12,931 bases of DNA. Origin: Pseudomaricurvus sp965662505. GTDB taxonomy: Bacteria; Pseudomonadota; Gammaproteobacteria; Pseudomonadales; Cellvibrionaceae. The position numbers and the translations under genes are program-made. Position 1 is the stretch's first letter. Each line of letters starts with the position of its first letter. The notes below the pieces were generated by a model. The model made no database searches. It was not told the origin of the DNA and saw only the letters and a list, made by a program, of their open reading frames with translations. This document shows, one piece after another, positions 7,029-12,851 of this stretch. The DNA is taken from assembly GCF_965662505.1 (NCBI RefSeq), contig NZ_CBFIHX010000102.1:1-12931 (forward strand). The letters are read 5' to 3'.

Positions 7029-8599
7029 GCGTCTGCTCCTTTAGAAACCAAACCGATCTCTGCATCCATCGCTTGTTCATCGTCGGGTGGAATCGGCCCT
7101 TTCTTGGCAAATTTTTTCATCAGGTAGAAGGCGATAATAAACATCACCGTGTAGAAAGCCGTATAGGCAACCAAAGTGGTGACAACGTCACCCACACTCA
7201 AATTAGACACGGACGCGTGTACCGGTAACACCTCGGCGATGGCCCAGGGCTGGCGACCAAACTCTGCCACAAACCAGCCAGCTTCAGACGCAATCCAGGG
7301 CAACGGTAAACTGTACAGTGCCGCTTTCAGTAGCCAGCGAGGCTTGGTGATTTTATGTTGCGTGCTGTAATAAAACGCCGCCAGAAACAGGCCCAACATC
7401 AAGAAGCCCGACAACACCATTAAGCGGAAGCTGTAAAACAGCGGTGCCACCGGTGGAATGCTGTAGTCTACCGCGCGCTGCAACGCCTGCTCCGAAGGCT
7501 GGGTAATGTCCTCGGCAAACGGTTGCAACAACATGGCATAGCCCAGGTTGGTTTTGTTAATTTCATAGATGTCGATCTGCTCTTGCGTAGCCGTCCCTTC
7601 ACGCACACGGTACAAATGCTCATAGGCTTTGATACCGGAGAGAATCCGCTCGCGGTGTTCTTCCTTGAGTTCTTTGATGCCTTTCACCTCTTCATCCAGT
7701 GACCGCGTGGCGATAATCCCCATGGCCCAGGGTATTTGAATCGCGAAGTCCGTGGTCTCAGTCTCATCGTTGGGGATACCAAAGACGGTGAAGGGTGCGG
7801 GTGCCGGATGGGTGTCATACTCCGCTTCGACTGCGGCCAGCTTAACTTGCTGAACGTCGCCCAGCTCATAGCCGCTTTCGTCGCCCAGAATGATCACCGA
7901 CAACACCGAAGCCAGACCAAAGCTGGAGGCAATGGCAAAGGAGCGACGGGCAAACGCAATGTGTTTATGATTCAGCAGATAGTAGCTGGAAATCGCCAGC
8001 ACAAAGATAGCGCCGGTGGTATAGCCTGCAGAGACGGTGTGCACAAATTTGACCTGCGCCACCGGATTGAAAAGCACCTCGGCAAAGCTGGTCATTTCCA
8101 TACGCATGGATTCCATATTAAATTCAGAACCCACCGGATATTGCATCCAGCCGTTGGCAATCAAAATCCACAACGCCGAAAAATTGGAACCCAACGCCAC
8201 AAGCCAGGTGGTCATTAAGTGTTTCACTTTGGACATTTTATCCCAGCCAAAGAAAAACAAACCCACAAATGTCGATTCGAGGAAGAACGCCATCAAACCT
8301 TCAATCGCCAGCGGCGCACCAAAAATATCACCCACGTAGTGTGAGTAGTACGACCAATTCATTCCGAACTGAAATTCCATGGTCAGCCCTGTGGCGACGC
8401 CGATGGCAAAGTTAATCCCAAACAGCTTGCCCCAAAACTGGGTCATCTGTTTGTAAATCTCTTTACCCGTCATCACATAAACCGACTCCATGATCGCAAG
8501 CAGGAAGCTCAACCCCAATGTGAGTGGCACAAAGATAAAGTGGAACATCGCTGTCAGTGCAAATTGCCAGCGCGATAGCTCTACCAACGTATCGCTCAT
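7025..8599 (-). CDS. cydA: Cytochrome bd ubiquinol oxidase subunit I (CydA)
   Basis: CydA carries the three haems and the quinol site of cytochrome bd. The product has 524 residues (E. coli 522). The haem ligands are visible with a one-residue offset from E. coli: His20 (FHFIFVPLTLG), His187 (FVHTVSAGYTTG) and Met394 (RLMVLSGFLML). The glutamates of GAPLAIEG and FFLEST and the motif GRQPWAIAEVLP are also present. The loop after helix 6 is long, with an insert of about 60 residues before NLGYAML, which places it in the long-Q-loop class of E. coli CydA. The ATG at 8597-8599 has a GGAGG ribosome binding site at 8606-8610. It is the first gene of the cydABXDC operon. Its 273-bp upstream region holds an Anr/FNR-type box and a sigma-54/IHF/activator arrangement, given separately. 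Cytochrome bd is known to resist sulfide, which matters given its neighbours. Confidence 0.98.
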   Translation of the reverse strand: MSDTLVELSRWQFALTAMFHFIFVPLTLGLSFLLAIMESVYVMTGKEIYKQMTQFWGKLFGINFAIGVATGLTMEFQFGMNWSYYSHYVGDIFGAPLAIEGLMAFFLESTFVGLFFFGWDKMSKVKHLMTTWLVALGSNFSALWILIANGWMQYPVGSEFNMESMRMEMTSFAEVLFNPVAQVKFVHTVSAGYTTGAIFVLAISSYYLLNHKHIAFARRSFAIASSFGLASVLSVIILGDESGYELGDVQQVKLAAVEAEYDTHPAPAPFTVFGIPNDETETTDFAIQIPWAMGIIATRSLDEEVKGIKELKEEHRERILSGIKAYEHLYRVREGTATQEQIDIYEINKTNLGYAMLLQPFAEDITQPSEQALQRAVDYSIPPVAPLFYSFRLMVLSGFLMLGLFLAAFYYSTQHKITKPRWLLKAALYSLPLPWIASEAGWFVAEFGRQPWAIAEVLPVHASVSNLSVGDVVTTLVAYTAFYTVMFIIAFYLMKKFAKKGPIPPDDEQAMDAEIGLVSKGADA

Positions 8600-8682
8600 A
8601 AAATGCCTCCTTGGTGCATGAATAAAACCCGTAGCCAGCGTTTTGGTAAAACCGGCGCGCCCAGAAAAGCCCTCTGAGACTA

Positions 8683-8696
8683 TTGATCATAGTCAA
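8683..8696 (-). promoter_or_regulatory. Anr/FNR-type box upstream of cydA
   Basis: Read on the minus strand, TTGAC-TATG-ATCAA matches the FNR/Anr consensus TTGAT-N4-ATCAA at nine of ten positions. Its centre is 90 bp upstream of the cydA start codon. FNR-family control of cyd operons by low oxygen is well known. No convincing -10 hexamer is seen at the class II distance, so which promoter it serves is unclear. Confidence 0.6.
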
Positions 8697-8732
8697 TTCT
8701 CACAGGAGGGAACTTTCTGCTCAATGGAGCAA

Positions 8733-8748
8733 ACCACAAACTGTGCCA
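8733..8748 (-). promoter_or_regulatory. Candidate sigma-54 promoter of the cyd operon (imperfect -12)
   Basis: On the minus strand the -24 element is a perfect TGGCAC (8743-8748). At the standard spacing the -12 element reads GTGGT where TTGCW is expected: it keeps T, G and the final T but has G in place of the C of the GC pair. A perfect TTGCT lies 5 bp further downstream (8728-8732), too far for normal spacing. Support comes from context: an IHF site and two inverted repeats lie at the same distances from this -24 element as at the pdo promoter. Transcription would start near 8722, leaving a leader of about 120 bases. Confidence 0.5.
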
Positions 8749-8765
8749 ACCCTGATAAGAATGGT

Positions 8766-8778
8766 TAACTTATTGATA
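8766..8778 (-). promoter_or_regulatory. IHF-binding site upstream of cydA
   Basis: Read on the minus strand, TATCAA-TAAG-TTA fits the IHF consensus WATCAA-N4-TTR at every position, with an AT-rich stretch on its WATCAA side. Its centre is 25.5 bp from the GG of the cydA -24 element, the same distance and orientation as at the pdo promoter. IHF bends DNA between activator and sigma-54 promoter. Confidence 0.65.
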
Positions 8779-8832
8779 AATAAAGAGATTTAACGGTCTC
8801 TAACATTTTCTCAACAGCCGCACGCCGCCGGC

Positions 8833-8869
8833 CCGCCAAAACTGGCAAGCCTACTGTCAGATATGACAA
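8833..8869 (-). promoter_or_regulatory. Paired inverted repeats, likely FisR sites for cydA
   Basis: Two inverted repeats lie just after the fisR stop codon. Read on the minus strand the distal one is TTGTC-ATATCT-GACAG (8854-8869) and the proximal one TTGCC-AGTTTT-GGCGG (8833-8848). Their centres are 21 bp apart, two helical turns, and 115 and 94 bp from the -24 GG. The proximal repeat differs from the proximal repeat at pdo at two of 14 positions (TGCCA-N4-TTGGCG shared). Binding by FisR is inferred from position and copy number. Confidence 0.55.
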
Positions 8870-8872
8870 ACA

Positions 8873-10231
8873 TCAGTCAGCGGATTCCCGCTCAAGCTTG
8901 CGATACAGAGAGCGCACACTGATCCCGGCCACCTGAGCTACCCGTTCTTTATCTCCCTGCAAATCCCGCATGAGCTGTTGCAGATAGTGTTTCTCGACGG
9001 TTTTCAAATCCCGGTGGGATGTGTTCTGTACACAATCAGCCTCTACATCACCCCCGGCTTGAGACTTCTGCGGATGGCTCTCCTCACCATAGACCAGACT
9101 TTCCGACATGATGTCTACATCAATGACATTGCTGTCCGACAACACCAGCGCACGATAAAGGATATTGCGCAGCTCGCGAATATTGCCCGGGAAATCCCAG
9201 CTTTTAAGCACCGAAAAGGCGGACTGGGTTAAGCGATAATGTGTGTCTGGGCTTAAATTGTGAAGAAGCAGGCTGCACAGCTCCTGTAGATCTTCCTTCC
9301 TGTGCCGCAATGCCGGAATTCGCACAGGAAACACATTGATACGGTAGTACAGATCTTCCCGAAAGAGCCCTTGGGCAATTAACTCGGGGATATTTTTGTG
9401 GGTCGCACAAATCAAACGAAAGTTGGCGTGTTTTACCTCCGATGAACCCACCGGGCGATAGGTACGGCTCTCCAACAAACGCAGTAACTTAACCTGCATC
9501 GACATAGGCACATCACCAATCTCATCGAGAAATAACGTGCCGCCCTCGGCCGCCACGATCAGGCCGGTTCGATGGCTGGACGCACCGGTAAACGCACCTT
9601 TGACATGACCAAACAGTTCACTTTCAAACAGGGTATCGGTTAATCCGGCACACTCAAGAGTGACCAGTGATTTGTCACTGCGATGGCTGTTGCTGTGAAT
9701 CGCCTGCGCTGCCAACTCCTTGCCGGTGCCCGATTCACCCAGCAGCAACACCGAGGCATCGGTCTCGCTGACCTTGGCTATTTTGTGCATCGTGCGAGTA
9801 AACGCTTTACTGCTACCCACCATGCGGTTACTCGTTCCATGATCGCTGCCCGCGCTCACACTTTTCAGCAGTTCAATATAGAAGCGCGGCGTACCATCCT
9901 CGGCCAATATCGGCAGCATCTCGACATCGACATACTCTTTACCCCGGGGCGTCTGATGCACATGAAGAATACGCTCCTTCTTCCCTGAGGCCTTCGCTGC
10001 ACGCATGGGACAATCTTCTCCCGACTCGTCACAGGGTTTGGAATAGGCATGGGATACCGAAAAACAGCGCGGCTGTTGCTCCAGCTCAATGTCTCCGAAG
10101 TGCTGAGTGTAGTGGCTGTTGTAAGCCAGAATTTGATAGTCGGGCGCGACCAGAATAGCCGGGCATTCAAACCCCTCAAGCAGCATGCCTAAATCACCCT
10201 GCCGTGACCCATCACTGGAAATCAATTGCAT
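8873..10231 (-). CDS. fisR: FisR-like sigma-54-dependent sulfane-sulfur regulator
   Basis: The 452-residue product has a PAS-like sensor domain (about 1-125), an AAA+ domain (about 137-370) and a Fis-type helix-turn-helix (about 405-450, ending ISVRSLYRKLERESAD). Sigma-54 activator hallmarks are present: Walker A GESGTGKE (165-172), the sigma-54 contact loop GAFTGA (212-217) and Walker B FLDEIGD with D236/E237. The sensor domain has Cys56, Cys67 and Cys74 in CFSVSHAYSKPCDESGEDC. These gaps of 11 and 7 equal those of Cys53, Cys64 and Cys71 of FisR from Cupriavidus pinatubonensis, which senses sulfane sulfur and activates the pdo-sqr operon (published work, recalled). The neighbour across the divergent promoter is a persulfide dioxygenase, as expected. 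The ATG at 10229-10231 has an AGAGAG ribosome binding site. cydA lies 273 bp downstream on the same strand. The FisR assignment is strong; direct control of cyd is inference. Confidence 0.88.
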   Translation of the reverse strand: MQLISSDGSRQGDLGMLLEGFECPAILVAPDYQILAYNSHYTQHFGDIELEQQPRCFSVSHAYSKPCDESGEDCPMRAAKASGKKERILHVHQTPRGKEYVDVEMLPILAEDGTPRFYIELLKSVSAGSDHGTSNRMVGSSKAFTRTMHKIAKVSETDASVLLLGESGTGKELAAQAIHSNSHRSDKSLVTLECAGLTDTLFESELFGHVKGAFTGASSHRTGLIVAAEGGTLFLDEIGDVPMSMQVKLLRLLESRTYRPVGSSEVKHANFRLICATHKNIPELIAQGLFREDLYYRINVFPVRIPALRHRKEDLQELCSLLLHNLSPDTHYRLTQSAFSVLKSWDFPGNIRELRNILYRALVLSDSNVIDVDIMSESLVYGEESHPQKSQAGGDVEADCVQNTSHRDLKTVEKHYLQQLMRDLQGDKERVAQVAGISVRSLYRKLERESAD

Positions 10232-10294
10232 GCTGTCTCTCTGTACCCAATGGTTTTGTGGTCAGCGTTCACGGTCTTGTAATCCGCTTCATAC

Positions 10295-10332
10295 TTGCCA
10301 AAAACGGCAAAAACCACTGCCAATATTGGCGA
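10295..10332 (+). promoter_or_regulatory. Paired inverted repeats, likely FisR enhancer sites for pdo
   Basis: The distal repeat is TTGCC-AAAAAC-GGCAA (10295-10310) and the proximal one CTGCC-AATATT-GGCGA (10317-10332), with a perfect 12-base palindrome GCCAATATTGGC inside. Centres are 22 bp apart, so both fall on one face of the helix. They lie 116 and 94 bp upstream of the -24 GG, a normal place for a sigma-54 activator. FisR is the obvious binder because its gene is adjacent; I do not recall a published FisR consensus to compare. Confidence 0.65.
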
Positions 10333-10386
10333 TCCCCCTAACGATGTACAAGCAAAAGTCCGACAAACACATAAAACCTTGTTTTA

Positions 10387-10399
10387 AATCAAGCCATTA
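10387..10399 (+). promoter_or_regulatory. IHF-binding site upstream of pdo
   Basis: AATCAA-GCCA-TTA fits WATCAA-N4-TTR at every position and has an A/T-rich stretch upstream. It lies between the inverted repeats and the -24/-12 promoter, its centre 25.5 bp from the -24 GG, the usual place for an IHF bend at sigma-54 promoters. Confidence 0.65.
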
Positions 10400-10416
10400 C
10401 GCAAACACCGCAACGC

Positions 10417-10432
10417 TGGCCCAAACCTTGCT
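10417..10432 (+). promoter_or_regulatory. Sigma-54 promoter of pdo
   Basis: TGGCCCA-AACC-TTGCT matches the -24/-12 consensus TGGCACG-N4-TTGCW with exact spacing: the GG and GC pairs and the full TTGCT are present. Transcription would start near 10442, giving a leader of about 180 bases. A FisR-type activator encoded divergently, paired upstream repeats and an IHF site support the call. Confidence 0.8.
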
Positions 10433-10500
10433 CCATCGTAAGCCACAGTAAATCAACGATGGGTTTGACCCAGGCAGGCACCTGACTAGAGTTAATGAGC

Positions 10501-10531
10501 TATCCGTTATTTGAAAAGTTATCCGTTATTT
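10501..10531 (+). repeat. Direct repeat in the pdo leader
   Basis: TATCCGTTATTT occurs at 10501-10512 and again at 10520-10531, a period of 19 bp. It lies downstream of the predicted sigma-54 start and about 90 bp before the pdo start. Function unknown. Confidence 0.8.
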
Positions 10532-10621
10532 AAGAACACATAAATGAACAGTGAATGACTGAGCGCTAAAAAACGGACTGACCCCAACCGTGCACCGCAA
10601 AGCCGTGAGCGAGAATTGATG

Positions 10622-11527
10622 ATGAGCGATTCAACCCAACAGACCCAAACCGAGATAAAACACCAGTTAAAACCCGACGTCCTGGCGTTTTTTGACAGCG
10701 ACACCAATACGTTGTCTTACGTGGTTAAAGATCCCCAAAGCCAACAATGCGCCATTATCGATCCCGTGCTCAACTTCGATTACGCTTCAGGCAGCGTCAG
10801 TTACGCAGGGGCTGATGCCATTATTGACCACATCCAAAAACACCAGTTACAGGTCAGCTGGCTGATTGAAACCCATGTCCACGCAGATCATCTGTCCTCG
10901 GCGCCTTATATACAGGAGAAACTGGGCGGCACCTTAGCCATCGGCGAGCACATCCGCACAGTACAGGACACCTTCGGCAAAGTGTTTAATGCCGGCACCG
11001 ACTTCGAACGTGACGGTTCCCAGTTTGACCATCTCTTCAAGCACAACGAGACCTACCATATTGGTCAACTCGAGTGTCACGCAATACACACCCCCGGCCA
11101 TACACCCGCGTGCATGGCGCATATTATCGGCGACGCCATTTTTGTCGGTGACACGCTGTTTATGCCCGATGCCGGAACCGCACGTGCCGATTTCCCCGGC
11201 GGGGACGCCGCCACACTCTACAACTCGGTTCAGCGTCTGATGGATTATCCCAATCACTACCGCATGTATATGTGTCACGACTACTGTCCCGACGGCCGCG
11301 AACTGGAGTATCAAACCACCGTCGGAGAACAACGGCGCAACAACATCCATATCGGCGAAGGCAAAAGCAAATCGGCCTTTGTGGCCATGCGTGAAGAGCG
11401 AGACAGCACACTGGACATGCCACGCCTGATTTTGCCCTCACTGCAAGTCAATATGCGGGCGGGTCAGTTTCCTGCCGCAGAAGACAACGATCAGATTTAT
11501 TTAAAAGTACCGATCAATGCTTTTTAA
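10622..11527 (+). CDS. pdo: Persulfide dioxygenase (ETHE1/Blh type)
   Basis: Persulfide dioxygenases oxidise glutathione persulfide to sulfite and glutathione, using non-haem iron in a metallo-beta-lactamase fold in the cytoplasm. The 301-residue product has H85-V-H87-A-D89-H90 (ETHVHADHLSSA), then HTPGHTPACMAHIIGDAIF, GDTLFMPDAGTARADFPGGD and the late histidine of MYMCHDYCPDG. Those blocks and the ending LPSLQVNMRAGQFP strongly resemble the bacterial Blh-type enzymes of sulfide-response operons. It lacks a fused rhodanese domain. Start choice is open: TTG 10616, ATG 10619 and ATG 10622 are consecutive; 10622 is best spaced from the weak GAGA at 10611-10614. It is divergent from fisR, under a sigma-54 promoter, and followed 24 bp later by a haem protein, probably in one transcript. 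A glyoxalase II role is less likely given the motifs and context. Confidence 0.9.
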   Translation: MSDSTQQTQTEIKHQLKPDVLAFFDSDTNTLSYVVKDPQSQQCAIIDPVLNFDYASGSVSYAGADAIIDHIQKHQLQVSWLIETHVHADHLSSAPYIQEKLGGTLAIGEHIRTVQDTFGKVFNAGTDFERDGSQFDHLFKHNETYHIGQLECHAIHTPGHTPACMAHIIGDAIFVGDTLFMPDAGTARADFPGGDAATLYNSVQRLMDYPNHYRMYMCHDYCPDGRELEYQTTVGEQRRNNIHIGEGKSKSAFVAMREERDSTLDMPRLILPSLQVNMRAGQFPAAEDNDQIYLKVPINAF

Positions 11528-11551
11528 CACACGCTCAAGAGTCTAAACATT

Positions 11552-12154
11552 ATGCACAACACACACGTTCACAACACGATTAGAGGTTTAAGCCTGAAGC
11601 TGGGTTCAAGACTGACGCTGGGTTTAAGCGTCATCCTCGGCTTAAGCACCGCCACTCTGGCCAGTGCGTCTGACCAAGAGGACATCCAGCAGGCCCGCCA
11701 GGCCACCGCCGAACTGCAGCGCCAACTGGGCTCACAATTGAAGGCCGCGCTGTCAGAAGGGGGGATTGCGCAAGGCATCAAAGTTTGCGCCGAAGCCGCT
11801 CCCAGCATTGCCGCAAACCTCTCAAGCCAGTACCAAAAAGCCGTGGGCCGAACCGCACTGCGTACCCGCAACCCCAACAACGCCGCCACCGAAGCACAGC
11901 AAGCGGTTCTGGAAACCTTCCAACAGGACATCCAAAACCAAAAAAACCCAAAAGAGCTGGAGCACTTCTCAGTACGGGAGGACGGAACCAAACTCTACAT
12001 GCGCCCCATCGTCACACAGCCGCAATGCCTCGCCTGCCACGGCGACATCAGCGACAGTCGACGGGCAGAGATTCACCAGTATTACCCTCACGACCAGGCC
12101 ACCGGGTTCAAAGCCGGCGAACTGCGCGGGGCCTTTGTGGTGACTTGGGAATAA
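11552..12154 (+). CDS. Exported DUF3365/Tll0287-like c-type haem protein
   Basis: The 200-residue product has an N-terminal signal peptide (hydrophobic to about residue 37, likely cleavage after ASA at 37-39), so it acts outside the inner membrane. A single haem c site, CLACH, is at residues 159-163 in QPQCLACHGD. Cys79 in GIKVCAEAAPSIA lies where Tll0287-type proteins carry a conserved cysteine; in Tll0287 that residue is the second haem iron ligand, giving His/Cys coordination (known of the family, recalled). The pattern RTALRTRNPNNAA is also typical. No second membrane segment or signalling domain is present, so it is a stand-alone haem domain rather than a receptor. It follows pdo by 24 bp on the same strand and probably shares its FisR/sigma-54 promoter. 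Its job is unknown: a redox or sulfur-ligand sensor, or an electron carrier in sulfide detoxification. CydDC upstream helps c-type cytochrome assembly. Confidence 0.82.
   Translation: MHNTHVHNTIRGLSLKLGSRLTLGLSVILGLSTATLASASDQEDIQQARQATAELQRQLGSQLKAALSEGGIAQGIKVCAEAAPSIAANLSSQYQKAVGRTALRTRNPNNAATEAQQAVLETFQQDIQNQKNPKELEHFSVREDGTKLYMRPIVTQPQCLACHGDISDSRRAEIHQYYPHDQATGFKAGELRGAFVVTWE
11585..11656 (+). repeat. 18-bp imperfect tandem repeat in the signal peptide
   Basis: Four units of 18 bases encode GLSLKL, GSRLTL, GLSVIL and GLSTAT. The start of each unit (GGTTTAAGC, GGTTCAAGA, GGTTTAAGC, GGCTTAAGC) is well conserved in DNA, so it looks like a recent slippage product rather than only a hydrophobic bias. 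Confidence 0.65.
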
Positions 12155-12207
12155 CCTTCATCGCGAAGTCCCATATTCGCCGGACCCAGGGTCATCGCTA
12201 CTCCGGG
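12155..12207. other. Inverted repeats after the haem-protein gene
   Basis: CAGGGTC at 12187-12193 can pair with GACCCTG at 12209-12215 across a 15-base loop, a 7-bp perfect stem without a T-tract. It could end the pdo transcript but is weak as an intrinsic terminator. Confidence 0.25.
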
Positions 12208-12350
12208 GGACCCTGAGCCCTGAGCTAGTCGAAGCATCAAAGGGCCACCCACCAACCCCGGTTCACCCTAAGTGCTGAGCTTGTCGAAGCATCGAGGGCC
12301 ACCCACCAACCCCCCGTTCGCCCTGAGCCCGTCGAAGGGCCACCCACCAA
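12208..12350. repeat. Three copies of an intergenic GAGC-TCGAAG repeat
   Basis: Three related units lie at about 12208-12259, 12260-12313 and 12314-12350. All share GGGCCACCCACCAA at the right end (12242-12255, 12296-12309, 12337-12350), and each has a CTGAGC...GTCGAAG core on its left. The last unit is shorter, lacking an internal segment. Within it GCCCT and AGGGC (12320-12340) can pair around the GAGCCCGTCGA loop. The reverse reading TTCGAC(A)AGCTCAGGG is a short palindromic repeat seen between genes in many bacterial genomes. No gene is seen here. Confidence 0.7.
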
Positions 12351-12371
12351 ACGTGACACAGTTCAAAGTTT

Positions 12372-12401
12372 TTGCCCCGCTGCCGATTAGTACGTTAGTA
12401 T
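12372..12401 (+). promoter_or_regulatory. Possible sigma-70 promoter of the HIT gene
   Basis: TTGCCC (12372-12377) and TAGTAT (12396-12401) are separated by 18 bp. Transcription would begin near 12408, leaving a leader of about 39 bases with an AGGA ribosome binding site. Both hexamers are imperfect. Confidence 0.35.
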
Positions 12402-12446
12402 GAACCACTCAGGACAGCTCCCGAAATATCGTGCACAGGACGCACC

Positions 12447-12851
12447 ATGGATGCATCACCCACATGCCCCTTTTGCGGCATACATCAGACTCCCGACGAC
12501 TCTCGCCTTCTGCAGAGCAACGAACACGCGTTTCTGATCCGTGATGGCTACCCCGTGTCCGAAGGCCACAGCCTGATCATTCCCCGCCGCCATACCGGCT
12601 CCTTTTTTGACCTGACACCCGCCGAGCAGGAAGCCATGTTTGCCTTGCTGGAACAGGCCAAGGTCGACTTGGATAACACACTCCGCCCCGCAGGCTACAA
12701 TATCGGTATCAACGAAGGCGCTGCCGCCGGACAGACCGTACCCCACTGCCATATGCATTTGATTCCTCGTTATGACGAACCGGGGAAAGATCCCCGTGGG
12801 GGAGTCAGGTGGGTGGTGCCGGAGAAGGCGGATTATTGGAGTGGGTTGTGA
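12447..12851 (+). CDS. HIT family nucleotide hydrolase
   Basis: The 134-residue product has the histidine-triad motif H100-C-H102-M-H104 (PHCHMHLIPRY), whose middle histidine acts as nucleophile on the alpha-phosphate of substrates such as AMP-lysine-type phosphoramidates or diadenosine polyphosphates. The N-terminal CPFC pair (Cys7, Cys10) is common in HIT proteins that bind a structural zinc. The central blocks SEGHSLIIPRRHTGSFFDL and GYNIGINEGAAAGQTV are canonical. Full length, with an AGGA ribosome binding site at 12436-12439 before the ATG. It stands alone behind the intergenic repeats with its own probable promoter, and no functional tie to the sulfur genes is evident. Substrate cannot be told from sequence. 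Confidence 0.93.
   Translation: MDASPTCPFCGIHQTPDDSRLLQSNEHAFLIRDGYPVSEGHSLIIPRRHTGSFFDLTPAEQEAMFALLEQAKVDLDNTLRPAGYNIGINEGAAAGQTVPHCHMHLIPRYDEPGKDPRGGVRWVVPEKADYWSGL

Larger units (their letters stand above)
10232..10621. other. Divergent fisR–pdo regulatory region
   Basis: This stretch of about 390 bases has no gene. From left to right it holds the fisR leader, two inverted repeats (10295-10332), an IHF site (10387-10399), a -24/-12 promoter (10417-10432) and a 12-base direct repeat (10501-10531) in the probable pdo leader. The remaining 85 bases before pdo hold no recognised site and only a weak ribosome binding site. The two inverted repeats start 64 bp upstream of fisR, so they could also serve autoregulation. 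Confidence 0.6.

Noticed and set aside
10379..10392. FNR-like box TTGTT-TTAA-ATCAA before pdo
   Set aside because: It overlaps the perfect IHF consensus, which is placed exactly as expected between activator sites and a sigma-54 promoter, so IHF explains the sequence better. Dual use cannot be excluded.
12208..12350. CRISPR array
   Set aside because: Only three units with uneven spacing, the material between the shared ends is itself repeated, and there are no cas genes.
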